Part shown: in pieces, positions 43,619 through 52,467 of the stretch
Position numbering within the stretch: position 1 is the stretch's first letter
Layout of the letters: each line of letters begins with the position of its first letter
Origin: Labrenzia sp. OB1
GTDB lineage: Bacteria > Pseudomonadota > Alphaproteobacteria > Rhizobiales > Stappiaceae
Reading direction: 5' to 3'
Assembly: GCF_001624695.1 (NCBI RefSeq)
Contig: NZ_JSEP01000003.1
Location: forward strand, 390,296-454,295
DNA length: 64,000 nucleotides
Notes under the pieces: generated by a model
The model's input: only the letters and a program-made list of their open reading frames with translations
What the model was told of the DNA's origin: nothing
Databases searched by the model: none
Program-made: the position numbers and the translations under genes

Positions 43619-45172
43619 TCAGGCGATGGCAGGCCTTCTTCCGGTGTTGGCGACGGAAAATCGGGCGAAGGCCCAAAGGATCGCCAGGCAGAGTGCAAAC
43701 AGCATCGGCGCCACGGAAAAGGGCACGAGGAAGCAGGCACCGCAAAGTCCGGCCAGCGCCCAGATACCGGTCAGAAGCCGTCTGGCATGCAGCGCAAGCA
43801 GGTTGCGGCGCATGGCAAGAGACTTGAGGGCCGGAAACGCTCCGATGTCGTCGGTGTCGCTGACGGCGATCGGTACGGTGTCCTCCCGATCTCCCTCCGG
43901 AGCAGGGCAATCCCTGAGTTCAAGGGCAGTGCGGTCGGGCGAGAGTGTAAGCACGAGCGGGCTCCGCAGCCCCGCACTGGCGACGGCGTCCCGGGCGGTT
44001 TCGCCCGGCTTGGGATCATCGAGGAGTTCCAGCCCGAGCATGTCGCCAAGCGCTTTGCGGGTCTTCTGGCTGTCGCCGCTGAACAGCCAGGGAACCAGAC
44101 CTTCCGCACGCAGGGCGAGGCCTGCGACACCCGCGTCCTGGCGCAGTGTTCCTTCAAGGCCGAGCACACCCACGACCCTGCCGCCGACCGCAACGCGCAG
44201 CACGGTCTTGCCGTCCGCTTCCAGGGAGCGGGCAATGGCATCGGCGGTGAAGCTGTCGATCTTGAGACGGTTGAGCAGAGCCGTGGTGCCGATCACCACC
44301 GTCTGACCGCCCAGAAGGGCGACGACGCCAAGACCCGGCTCCGGCTCGAAACGGTCCGGCGCTCTTACCGCCACATGCCACTGGGCGGCCAGTTGGCGCA
44401 GAGCGACGGCAACCGGGTGGCTTGACTGGGCCTCGGCCGAGGCGGCGACGGCAAGCAGGGTTTTCGGTTCGTTGTCGAAAGCCATCACATTGGTGACCAT
44501 CAGATCGGGGCCGGACATCACCGCGGATTTGTCGATAACGATGTCCCGGGCGTTTGCGATACGTGTGAATGCGCCCGGGCCGAGATCGCGCGCTCCGGCC
44601 GCCAGCGCAGCCTCATGGAACACCTTGTCCGCAAAGGCATTGATCCCATCGATAAGGTGCGGCCAGGAGAGCAGCAGTGCGGCCGCCACCGCCCCAGGCA
44701 CCAGGGCGGGATCGACGATCCACCACACCCAGGCCGTTCCCGTCGTCAGCAGGAGCGACAAGACGGCTTCCCGCAGACCGTTCCTGTCACCTCGGGGAGG
44801 AAGCAGGGCAACGCCGAAGGAACGCAATGTCATCATGAATGCTGCCGAGATAGCCGGGGTGCTGGCAAGGTCGGATGGAACCCCGGCAAGCAGAAGCAGA
44901 ACCGTAAATCCCAGAAGAACGGAACTCGTGGCGACAGTCATCAATGTGAGAGGGCGTCCGATCATGCAATTCATGGAAAAAGAAAGCGCAAGCAGAGAGA
45001 AAATCGAAGAGAACATGCCGAAAAACAGGACGCTGTATTTTTCAAAAATCAGGATCGGCTGGTCGGTCGCGTCGCTTCCCAGGGACATCGCGCTCATCGC
45101 AAAAACCAGAAAGACCACTGAAGTCCCTGAGAAAAGAAACCAGAGTGAGGAAGAAAAAGATTTTTTCGGCAT
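43619..45172 (-). CDS. Degenerate heavy-metal P-type ATPase-like membrane protein
   Basis: A 517-residue protein with the layout of a P1B ATPase but altered core motifs. Segments at 10-30, 47-70, 76-97, 136-155 and 157-172 are membrane helices. The phosphorylation loop reads DIVIDKSAVMSG (D214 kept, TGT lost). The N-domain His motif is kept (EAQSSHPVA, H252), as is GTLRQDA. The TGDN motif is SGDS (365-368). The hinge GDGxNDxP is absent (TLSPDRTAL instead). The ion-binding CPC is replaced by SWPHL (169-173). Two helices follow at 467-503. No metal-binding domain. Transport by the normal cycle is doubtful; it may be a pseudo-pump or regulator. Confidence 0.72.
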   Translation of the reverse strand: MPKKSFSSSLWFLFSGTSVVFLVFAMSAMSLGSDATDQPILIFEKYSVLFFGMFSSIFSLLALSFSMNCMIGRPLTLMTVATSSVLLGFTVLLLLAGVPSDLASTPAISAAFMMTLRSFGVALLPPRGDRNGLREAVLSLLLTTGTAWVWWIVDPALVPGAVAAALLLSWPHLIDGINAFADKVFHEAALAAGARDLGPGAFTRIANARDIVIDKSAVMSGPDLMVTNVMAFDNEPKTLLAVAASAEAQSSHPVAVALRQLAAQWHVAVRAPDRFEPEPGLGVVALLGGQTVVIGTTALLNRLKIDSFTADAIARSLEADGKTVLRVAVGGRVVGVLGLEGTLRQDAGVAGLALRAEGLVPWLFSGDSQKTRKALGDMLGLELLDDPKPGETARDAVASAGLRSPLVLTLSPDRTALELRDCPAPEGDREDTVPIAVSDTDDIGAFPALKSLAMRRNLLALHARRLLTGIWALAGLCGACFLVPFSVAPMLFALCLAILWAFARFSVANTGRRPAIA

Positions 45173-45806
45173 GGCCGGAAACTTTCGCCTTGTGGTTTTT
45201 TGCTGTGCCCCCGGTTTGCGTCAGTTGCGCCAGCTGGGGAGAAGATCGCAGGATCGCACTTAAAAATGCGGGATGGCGTTTCAGCGGGCAATGGCGTGAG
45301 GATTGGCTAACGGGTGCAATGCCGGCGCGAAATGCGGGTCCTGCGCAAAAGTGACAACCCCTTATACAGGGCGTCGATTGTTTTCTTTTTCACCTGGAGC
45401 AAGTTTCATATGTAAAGAAAATCGGAGCCCCGTGTATTCAACGGTCCCCCTAAAGTAGCCTGCTGGACGGACATGATTTCGAAGCTTTTTATATTGACGG
45501 GAAGGCCGGAAAGTCCTTCCTTTTTCCCAAGTCGTTGAAAGTTTGTGTCCCGATCGCGGATCTGGCCGCGCCATGAAACCAGCGGTTTGATTGCCGCTTT
45601 GCGGAAGTCCCAGAGAGTTTTTCTGAGCCAGGGAAACTGTCGGGCAGGAACGCGGAAAAATCTGCCGGGTCGGGACTCGATTGTGGTTATCGGTGTGGGG
45701 CCAACCGGGAATCAGGGCTGTTGCCCGAGTCAACAGCGCGACTCGGAAGAATCCGAAAAAAGACTCATCCTCAGGGACTTACGTTGCCATACCCGAAAGC
45801 CTGACG
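45173..45806. other. 634-bp gap without a convincing gene
   Basis: Both strands hold open frames of 120-130 codons here, but their compositions (Arg/Pro/Ser rich, no hydrophobic core) look like chance readings, and one runs into the ABC ATPase gene. The first 100 bases should hold the promoter of the ATPase-like gene. No tRNA, terminator with T-tract or repeat was found. Confidence 0.45.
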
Positions 45807-47528
45807 TCAGGCACCTTCCAGATTGGCACGCGACAGCAACTCCATTGAGGGCATCAGAGTCAGAAGTTCGCGCGTATAGGCGTGCTGCGGCGCTTCGAAC
45901 AGCTGGTCGCACCCGGAGACCTCGCACAATTCGCCATGGCGCATGACACCGATGCGGTTGCACATCTGCCGGACCACCGCCAGATCGTGGCTGATGAACA
46001 GCATGGTCAGTTGCAGCTCCTCCTGAAGGTCCTTCAGGAGGTTCAGGATCTGCGCCTGGATGGAGACATCGAGCGCCGACGTCGGCTCGTCGCAGATCAG
46101 GAAGCGCGGACGGGTCGCGAGCGCGCGGGCGATGGAAATGCGTTGTCTCTGACCACCGGAAAACTCGTGCGGGTATTTCTGCCCTGCGGCCGTTCCCAGA
46201 CCGACATGATCCAGCAGGTCATCGACGATCCGCCTGACTTCCGCGTTGCCGGAAGCAAGTTTATGGAACCTGATCGGTTCGGCAATGATCTCGCTGACGC
46301 GCATGCGGGCGTTGAGAGAGGAATAGGGATCCTGGAAAATCATCTGCATCTGTCTGCGCATCGCCAGCACGTCCCGGCGGTTTTTCAGCGATGTGAGATC
46401 CGTTTCTCCGAAAAGGATGGAGCCGCTGGTCGGCTGGTAAAGTCCGGTGACCATCCGGGCGATGGTTGACTTGCCCGAGCCGCTTTCACCGACAAGGCCG
46501 AAGGTTTCGCCTTGCTCGATATCGAAGCTGACCGACTTGACAGCCTGAAAGTACTTCCGCCGGGACGGGAAAATCGATCCCCGGACCTCGAACCGCATAT
46601 CGAGATCCCGGATGCGCACGAGAGGACCGGAAATCTCGCTGAAATCGCGGGCCTTTCCGAGCCAGTGGGTGGAAATATCGATCTGTCGCTGCGGCGTACC
46701 TGCCGCCTCGATGTAGTTCACGACCGGAAATCGGTCGACCTTGATATCCGGCCGCGGCACCGCGGAAATCAGGGATTGCGTATAGGGATGTTCCGGCGCG
46801 CCGAGAACCTTCGTCGTCTCGCCGTATTCCACGAGTTTGCCCTGATACATCACCGCGACATGATCTGTGATGTCGGCGATCACGCCCATATCGTGGGTGA
46901 TCACCATCATGGCGACGTTACGCTCGGAGCAGAGCTTTTTCATGAGCTCCAGGATCTGCGCCTGAATGGAGACATCCAGTGCCGTGGTGGGTTCATCGGC
47001 GATCACCAGTTCCGGTTCGGCGCACAGGGCGAGTGCGATGACCACCCGCTGGCGCATGCCGCCGGAAAACTGGTGCGGATATTGTCCGATCCGTTCTTCC
47101 GGATTGGGAATGCCGACCGCGTCGATCAGCTCCACGGCCCGCTTCCGCGCCTGCCTGGCGCTAAGCGACAGATGGGTGCGGATGGTTTCCACCAATTGTG
47201 ATTCGATGGTCTGCAGCGGATCGAGCGAGGTCAGCGGATCCTGGAAGATCATCCCGATCCTGCGGCCCCGCAGCAGGCGCTGTTGCTTGTAGGGTAGCTG
47301 GTCGATGCGCTGGCCATGCAGGAGGATCTCGCCCCCTGCGATGTGTCCCGGCTCCTGCAACAGTCCGATCACCGCATTGCCGACTGTCGACTTGCCGGCA
47401 CCCGATTCCCCCACCACGCCAAGTATCTTGCCGGCCTCTATGCTGAGACTGACGTCGTCAACGGCGACAAAGACGGATTTCCGGGCCGGAAATTCGACAG
47501 TGAGATCCCTGATATCGAGCACGCTCAT
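45807..47528 (-). CDS. Peptide-type ABC transporter, fused dual ATP-binding protein
   Basis: A 573-residue protein with two complete ATPase domains. The first has GESGAGKST, FSGGMRQRVVIALAL and LVIADEPTTALD; the second, from about 290, has GESGSGKST, FSGGQRQRISIARAL and LICDEPTSALD. This corresponds to a DppD-DppF fusion like GsiA or YejF. The last gene of the argE-SBP-permease-permease-ATPase run, starting seven bases after the preceding gene. Powers uptake of short peptides or similar solutes. Confidence 0.95.
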   Translation of the reverse strand: MSVLDIRDLTVEFPARKSVFVAVDDVSLSIEAGKILGVVGESGAGKSTVGNAVIGLLQEPGHIAGGEILLHGQRIDQLPYKQQRLLRGRRIGMIFQDPLTSLDPLQTIESQLVETIRTHLSLSARQARKRAVELIDAVGIPNPEERIGQYPHQFSGGMRQRVVIALALCAEPELVIADEPTTALDVSIQAQILELMKKLCSERNVAMMVITHDMGVIADITDHVAVMYQGKLVEYGETTKVLGAPEHPYTQSLISAVPRPDIKVDRFPVVNYIEAAGTPQRQIDISTHWLGKARDFSEISGPLVRIRDLDMRFEVRGSIFPSRRKYFQAVKSVSFDIEQGETFGLVGESGSGKSTIARMVTGLYQPTSGSILFGETDLTSLKNRRDVLAMRRQMQMIFQDPYSSLNARMRVSEIIAEPIRFHKLASGNAEVRRIVDDLLDHVGLGTAAGQKYPHEFSGGQRQRISIARALATRPRFLICDEPTSALDVSIQAQILNLLKDLQEELQLTMLFISHDLAVVRQMCNRIGVMRHGELCEVSGCDQLFEAPQHAYTRELLTLMPSMELLSRANLEGA

Positions 47529-47535
47529 TTCGCCC

Positions 47536-48513
47536 TCACCGTAGTTTCGGGTTGAGGGCGTCGCGCAGCCAGTCGCCCAGAAGATTGACGTTCAGGACGA
47601 GAAGGGCCAGCGCAACACCGGGAAAGATCGCGATCCACCATTCACCGGAATAGAGAAAATCGTTGCCGATTGCGATCAGCGTGCCGAGAGACGGCTGGGT
47701 GGGTGGCATACCGACACCGAGAAAGGACAGCGTTGCTTCGGTCACGATGGCAAGCGCAAGATTGATGGTGGCGATCACCATCACCGGCCCCATGACGTTC
47801 GGCAGGATGTGACGCGCCATGATGATCACGGAAGGGAGACCGATCACCCGCGCTGCCTGCACATATTCCTTGCTTTTCTCCACCATGGTCGAGCTGCGCA
47901 CGGTACGGGCATATTGGACCCAGAAGGATAGGGCCAGCGCCACGATCAGAATGTAAAAGGCAAACACGTTGCGGTCGAGCGAACCGAAAATTCCATGCGC
48001 GATACCGTCGATCAGCAGTGCGATCAGAATGGCAGGGAAGGTGAGCTGCACATCGGCGATGCGCATGATGATCGCATCGATCCGTCCGCCCATGTAACCG
48101 GCGACCAGTCCCAGGGTGATGCCGATGACGGCGGCGGCAACTACGGAACAGAAGCCGACAATCAGTGAAATGCGCATTCCGTAGAAGATGCCGGAGAGGA
48201 GGTCCCGTCCCTGATCATCGGTTCCGAGCACGAAGCGCGGGTCGGAATAGTCCATCCAGACCGGTGGGACGCGGGCGTCCATGATCGATATGGAGGCAAG
48301 ATCGAATGGGTCGTGCGGAGCGATCCACGGCGCCAGAAAGGCGAGGAGAAACAGGGTCAACGTTCCGCATGCGGCTATGACCGTGATCTTTGACCTGAGG
48401 AAGGCATGGAAGAAATCATTGTCGACCATTCTGGTAATGCGTCCGGGTGCGGCTTCTACCCCGCTCCGGTCCTGAACCGCCGCTTTTGCTTCTTCGTTGG
48501 AGACTGTGGGCAT
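47536..48513 (-). CDS. Peptide-type ABC transporter permease (DppC-like)
   Basis: A 325-residue permease. The N-terminal OppC region has one helix (KITVIAACGTLTLFLLAFLA), and the core holds five more, with the EAA-type loop QAARVIGLPSVIIMARHILPN. Lies 15 bases after the DppB-like gene and seven before the ATPase gene, in the same operon. Confidence 0.95.
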   Translation of the reverse strand: MPTVSNEEAKAAVQDRSGVEAAPGRITRMVDNDFFHAFLRSKITVIAACGTLTLFLLAFLAPWIAPHDPFDLASISIMDARVPPVWMDYSDPRFVLGTDDQGRDLLSGIFYGMRISLIVGFCSVVAAAVIGITLGLVAGYMGGRIDAIIMRIADVQLTFPAILIALLIDGIAHGIFGSLDRNVFAFYILIVALALSFWVQYARTVRSSTMVEKSKEYVQAARVIGLPSVIIMARHILPNVMGPVMVIATINLALAIVTEATLSFLGVGMPPTQPSLGTLIAIGNDFLYSGEWWIAIFPGVALALLVLNVNLLGDWLRDALNPKLR

Positions 48514-48528
48514 GGTGTGCTGTCTCCC

Positions 48529-49503
48529 TTAAGGCCGTCCGACCCGCAAGCGCGGATCGATGAGAAAATAGAGAATGTCGACGATGAAGTTGATTGCCAC
48601 GAACATGAAGGCTGTCAGCAGCAGATAGGCCGACATGATCGGAATATCGACATTCTGCACCGCCTGCAGGAACAAGAGCCCCATGCCCGGCCATTGAAAC
48701 ACGGTCTCGGTGATGGTCGCGAAGGCGATGATCGCCCCGAGCTGAAGGCCGGTGATGGTAACCACCGGAACCATGGTGTTCTTGAGCGCATGGCGGAAAT
48801 TGACCAGCCGGTCCGGCAGGCCTCGGGCGCGGGCGAATTTGATATAATCGGTGCGGATAACTTCAAGCATCTCGGCGCGGATCAGCCGCATGATCAGGGT
48901 CATCTGGTAGAGGCCGAGCGTGATCGACGGCAGGATCAGGGCTTTCAGGCCGGAGACCGTCAGGAAACCGGTGGTCCACCATGATCCGATCTGCACCGTC
49001 TCTCCGCGGCCGAAGCTCGGCAGCCATTGCAGGGTCACGGAAAACAGGAAAATCAGCAGGATCCCGATAAAGAATGTCGGCAGCGATATTCCTATGAGGG
49101 ACACCGAAAGAAACAGCTTCGAGATGGGCGACTCTCTGTTGAGGCCCGCGAAGATTCCCATGGGAACGCCGACAACAAGGGCGAACAGCGCCGACGTGAA
49201 GCTGAGTTCAAGCGTCGCCGGAATACGTTTGGCGAAAAGGTCCGAAACCGGCTGGCGGAACTGGTAGGAGGTGCCGAAGTCGAACCGCACCGCCTTGGAC
49301 AGAAAATTGTAGAACTGAATCGGGATCGGATCGTTCAGCCCAAGCCGCTCCCGCAGGGCTTCGCGTTCTTCAAGCGAGGTTTCGATGCCGACCATCTGGT
49401 TGATCGGGTCTCCGACAAAACGGAACATGGTGAACGACAGAAGCGCCACCACCAGCATGACAATCATCGCCTGCGCGAAGCGGCGTGTCGCAAATCCAAT
49501 CAT
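48529..49503 (-). CDS. Peptide-type ABC transporter permease (DppB-like)
   Basis: A 324-residue permease with six hydrophobic segments. It starts MIGFATRRFAQAMIVMLVVA, and the EAA loop KFARARGLPDRLVNFRHALK is that of DppB/OppB proteins. Preceded by a strong hairpin after the binding-protein gene. Confidence 0.95.
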   Translation of the reverse strand: MIGFATRRFAQAMIVMLVVALLSFTMFRFVGDPINQMVGIETSLEEREALRERLGLNDPIPIQFYNFLSKAVRFDFGTSYQFRQPVSDLFAKRIPATLELSFTSALFALVVGVPMGIFAGLNRESPISKLFLSVSLIGISLPTFFIGILLIFLFSVTLQWLPSFGRGETVQIGSWWTTGFLTVSGLKALILPSITLGLYQMTLIMRLIRAEMLEVIRTDYIKFARARGLPDRLVNFRHALKNTMVPVVTITGLQLGAIIAFATITETVFQWPGMGLLFLQAVQNVDIPIMSAYLLLTAFMFVAINFIVDILYFLIDPRLRVGRP

Positions 49504-49530
49504 ATCGGCTCTTCATTTCGGAACAGGAAT

Positions 49531-49561
49531 ACGTCCCCGCCCGGAATTCGGGCGGGGACGT
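49531..49561 (-). other. Strong hairpin between the binding-protein and permease genes
   Basis: ACGTCCCCGCCCG (49531-49543) and CGGGCGGGGACGT (49549-49561) form a perfect 13-bp stem with a 5-base loop. It follows the stop of the binding-protein gene by about 20 bases, without a T-tract. It likely protects the upstream mRNA and reduces permease expression. Confidence 0.65.
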
Positions 49562-49580
49562 GGCGTTGGAAATGGCGGGA

Positions 49581-51164
49581 TCAGTTCTTGGTCACGAAAC
49601 GGAACTTGAACTGATTGTCGGCGCGCTGAACCAGCTGTACCTTGTCCGAAACACCCCAGGCAAGACCCTGCTGGTGAAGTGGGAGGTAATACACGTTGTC
49701 ATGGCTGACACTGAAGGCCTCGGCGATAAGGTCGTCCCGCTTGGCCGGATCGATCTCGACCAGGATCTCATCGGTCAGTTCATCGATCTTGGGATCGCAG
49801 AAACCGCCGATGTTGAAGGGGGCGCCTGCGCCGGCCTCGTCGCGGCAGTTCATCAGGTCATTGAGCACGTTCCAGCTGTCGAGCGAGCCGGGCGTCCAGC
49901 CGAGCAGATAGAAGGAAGTGTCAAAGCCGCCCGAAGCCAGTGTCTTGGCGAAATACTTGGCTTTCGGCTGGGCGTTGAGATCCACTTTCACACCTACACG
50001 CGCCAGCATGGACGCAACCGCCTGGCAGATAGCTTCATCGTTGACATAGCGGTCGTTCGGACAATCCATGCCGACGGTAAATCCATCCGCATATCCGGCT
50101 TCCGCCAGAAGCGCCTTGGCCGCTTCCGGATCGTACGGATAGCGCTCGAAATCACCCGCTTTTGAGAACAGGAACGGCGAGATCATGATGGCGGAGGGCG
50201 TCGACAGGTTCCGCATGACCTTCTGCTTGATCCCTTCGATGTCGATCGCCTGGTAAAATGCCTTTCGGACCCTCGCATCCTTGAACGGGTTCTTGCCCTT
50301 CACATCGGAATAGAGCAATTCGTCCCGCATCTGGTCCATGCCCAGAAAAATGGTCCTCAGTTCCGGTCCGGTCAGGGCGACGGTGCCTGCGTTTTCGTTG
50401 ACGCGTTTGATGTCCTGAACCGGGATCGGATAGACCATGTCCAACTCGCCGGACAAAAGCGCGGCGACCCGGGTCGCGTCAGAGGAAATCGGAGTAAACT
50501 CGACCGTGTCGAGATTGTGGTCAGCCGTATCCCACCAGCCGTCGTTTTTCTCAAACACGGTCTTTACGCCGGCTTCATGGCTGGTGATCTTGAAAGGACC
50601 GGTACCGTTCGCATGCAGCGCGGCATAATTCGCGGCCGTGTCGGACGCGGAAGTGACCTTGACCGCGTCGTTTTCGATCGTCCATTCCTTGTCCATGATA
50701 AAGAACGTATCCCACTCGTAATGCAGGATCGGGTTCGGACCGCTCAGGACAAAATCGACTGTGTAATCGTCCACGATCTCGACCTTGACGTCGGCCGGAA
50801 CGCGGGTGCTCAGATCCGATCCTTCGGAATGGACCCGATCAACCGAGAATGCGACGTCTTCGGCATTGAAGTCGTTGCCGTTATGGAATTTCACGCCCTC
50901 GCGCAGATGGAAACGCCAGCGGTTCGGTTCGACGATTTCCCAGCGTTCCGCCAGACCTGGTTCAATCGACAGATCGGAGGCACGCCGTGTCAGTCCCTCA
51001 TAGACATTCCCGAGTGACGACAGGGTGAAAGTCTCATTGAGGCTGTAAGGATCCAGCGCGTTCAAAGAGCCCTGAAAGGCGAACTTAAGTGTTTCAGCCT
51101 GAACAGCCGACCACGAACCCGCAACAGACAATGCTGCGGCGATCACAAATGATTTCTTTTTCAT
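49581..51164 (-). CDS. Peptide-type ABC transporter substrate-binding protein (SBP family 5)
   Basis: A 527-residue periplasmic protein. The signal peptide at 1-23 begins MKKKSFVIAAALSVAG; the start at 51164 has GAGGGGAAA upstream. The DppA-like sequence includes LAERWEIVEPNRWRFHLREG and VKFHNGNDFNAEDVAFSVDR. Family 5 proteins bind di- or oligopeptides, glutathione or opines; the ligand is not predictable. The linked ArgE-like peptidase suggests an N-acyl amino acid or dipeptide (inference). Confidence 0.94.
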   Translation of the reverse strand: MKKKSFVIAAALSVAGSWSAVQAETLKFAFQGSLNALDPYSLNETFTLSSLGNVYEGLTRRASDLSIEPGLAERWEIVEPNRWRFHLREGVKFHNGNDFNAEDVAFSVDRVHSEGSDLSTRVPADVKVEIVDDYTVDFVLSGPNPILHYEWDTFFIMDKEWTIENDAVKVTSASDTAANYAALHANGTGPFKITSHEAGVKTVFEKNDGWWDTADHNLDTVEFTPISSDATRVAALLSGELDMVYPIPVQDIKRVNENAGTVALTGPELRTIFLGMDQMRDELLYSDVKGKNPFKDARVRKAFYQAIDIEGIKQKVMRNLSTPSAIMISPFLFSKAGDFERYPYDPEAAKALLAEAGYADGFTVGMDCPNDRYVNDEAICQAVASMLARVGVKVDLNAQPKAKYFAKTLASGGFDTSFYLLGWTPGSLDSWNVLNDLMNCRDEAGAGAPFNIGGFCDPKIDELTDEILVEIDPAKRDDLIAEAFSVSHDNVYYLPLHQQGLAWGVSDKVQLVQRADNQFKFRFVTKN

Positions 51165-51281
51165 TTTCCCCTCTTTCCGGTTTCCCGAACTGCAACCCGA
51201 GCAAGATAGCTCTTCCAGCGATTGCAAGTCTGCCCTGCAACTGAGAACTATGACATTGCAACTGACTGAATTCAAATCGGT

Positions 51282-52451
51282 TTAACTGTCTATTTGCGAC
51301 AGATCCGCTGTCAACCTGTCCAAAAATGCAGCACACCGATCCAATTCTGCTATTTCAATGAATTCATCCGGTTGATGAGCCTGGTCGATGGATCCCGGAC
51401 CGCAGATGATTGCTGAAAGCCCGTGGCGCTGAAAGATACCGCCCTCGGTCGCATACACGACCACATTGCGGGCGTTGTCGCCGGTCAGGCGCCGCGCGAC
51501 AGTTTCCGCCTTGCCGTTGTCTTCCTCCCGGAGCCCGGGCACATTGGCCATTTCCGTCACGTCGATCCGGCATTGCGCTGAAATCGCCTGCATGTCGGGC
51601 AGGACCTCGCGTTCGATGAAAGACTTGTAGGCTGTAACCCAGTCGTCCACGCTTTCTCCCGGCAACAAGCGGATATCGGTAACAAATTCGCAGTTTTCGG
51701 CTGTGATGTTGTGCGCCTGCCCGCCCTGGATCACGCCGCAATGGAGTGTCGTGTAGGGTGGATCAAAAGGACAATCAGGATCGGCCTCGGCCTTGTTCTC
51801 CGCGGTTTTGCCATCCAGCCAGGAGATCAGTTTCGCGGCCGCTGAAATAGCGGACACGCCCCTGTGCAGCCTGCTGGAATGCACCGGGTGGCCCTGTATG
51901 CCCGTCTTGAGCACGACAATTCCCTTGTGCCCGCTGACCACTTTCATGCGTGTGGGTTCCCCTACGATGACGAAGTCCGGCTTCGGTCCCCTTGCGAGCA
52001 TGTCCTCAATGAGTGGCGAGACACCCGTGCAGCCGGTTTCCTCGTCATAGGACAGCGCGATATGCACCGGCCTCCCGAGATCGGCGGACAGAAAATCAGG
52101 CACCTTCGCAAGCACTGTGGCGGCAAACCCCTTCATGTCCGCCGCGCCGCGACCGTAAAGCCGTCCGTCGGCTTCCCAGGCGGTAAATGGATCCTGTGAC
52201 CAGTTCTGGCCTTCCACGGGCACCACATCCGTGTGCGCCGACAGAACGGCGCCGCCGTCGAGCGCCGGGCCGATCATGGCGTGAAGCGACGCCTTGGTGC
52301 CTTCCTCGCTCGGAACACGGACCGATGTAACGCCCAGCCCGGCAAGGTATTCCTCGACAAAGTCGATCAGGGCAAGGTTGCTGCGGTCTGAAACAGTGTT
52401 GAACGAGATCAGTTTCTTCAGCATGTCTCGCGGTGTCAGGAACTGGTTCAC
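51282..52451 (-). CDS. M20 peptidase, acetylornithine deacetylase (ArgE)-like
   Basis: A 389-residue zinc amidohydrolase. Metal-site residues: H in VLSAHTDVVPVEGQ, D in GRGAADMKGFAATVL, the catalytic acid and bridging Glu in YDEETGCTGV, and the final His in GPGSIDQAHQPDEF. The GTG at 52451 has GGAGAG upstream; the frame to 52526 overlaps the cyclase gene. It starts 16 bases after the cyclase stop and precedes the peptide ABC genes. The family match is ArgE, but its context argues for cleaving an imported N-acyl amino acid or dipeptide. Confidence 0.88.
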   Translation of the reverse strand: MNQFLTPRDMLKKLISFNTVSDRSNLALIDFVEEYLAGLGVTSVRVPSEEGTKASLHAMIGPALDGGAVLSAHTDVVPVEGQNWSQDPFTAWEADGRLYGRGAADMKGFAATVLAKVPDFLSADLGRPVHIALSYDEETGCTGVSPLIEDMLARGPKPDFVIVGEPTRMKVVSGHKGIVVLKTGIQGHPVHSSRLHRGVSAISAAAKLISWLDGKTAENKAEADPDCPFDPPYTTLHCGVIQGGQAHNITAENCEFVTDIRLLPGESVDDWVTAYKSFIEREVLPDMQAISAQCRIDVTEMANVPGLREEDNGKAETVARRLTGDNARNVVVYATEGGIFQRHGLSAIICGPGSIDQAHQPDEFIEIAELDRCAAFLDRLTADLSQIDS

Positions 52452-52467
52452 GGTCTCTCCAGGCTGG

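Noticed and set aside
45362..45946. Frames of 123 and 133 codons in the 45.2-45.8 kb gap
   Set aside because: Low-complexity Arg/Ser/Pro composition, no Shine-Dalgarno sequence, and one enters the ABC ATPase gene.
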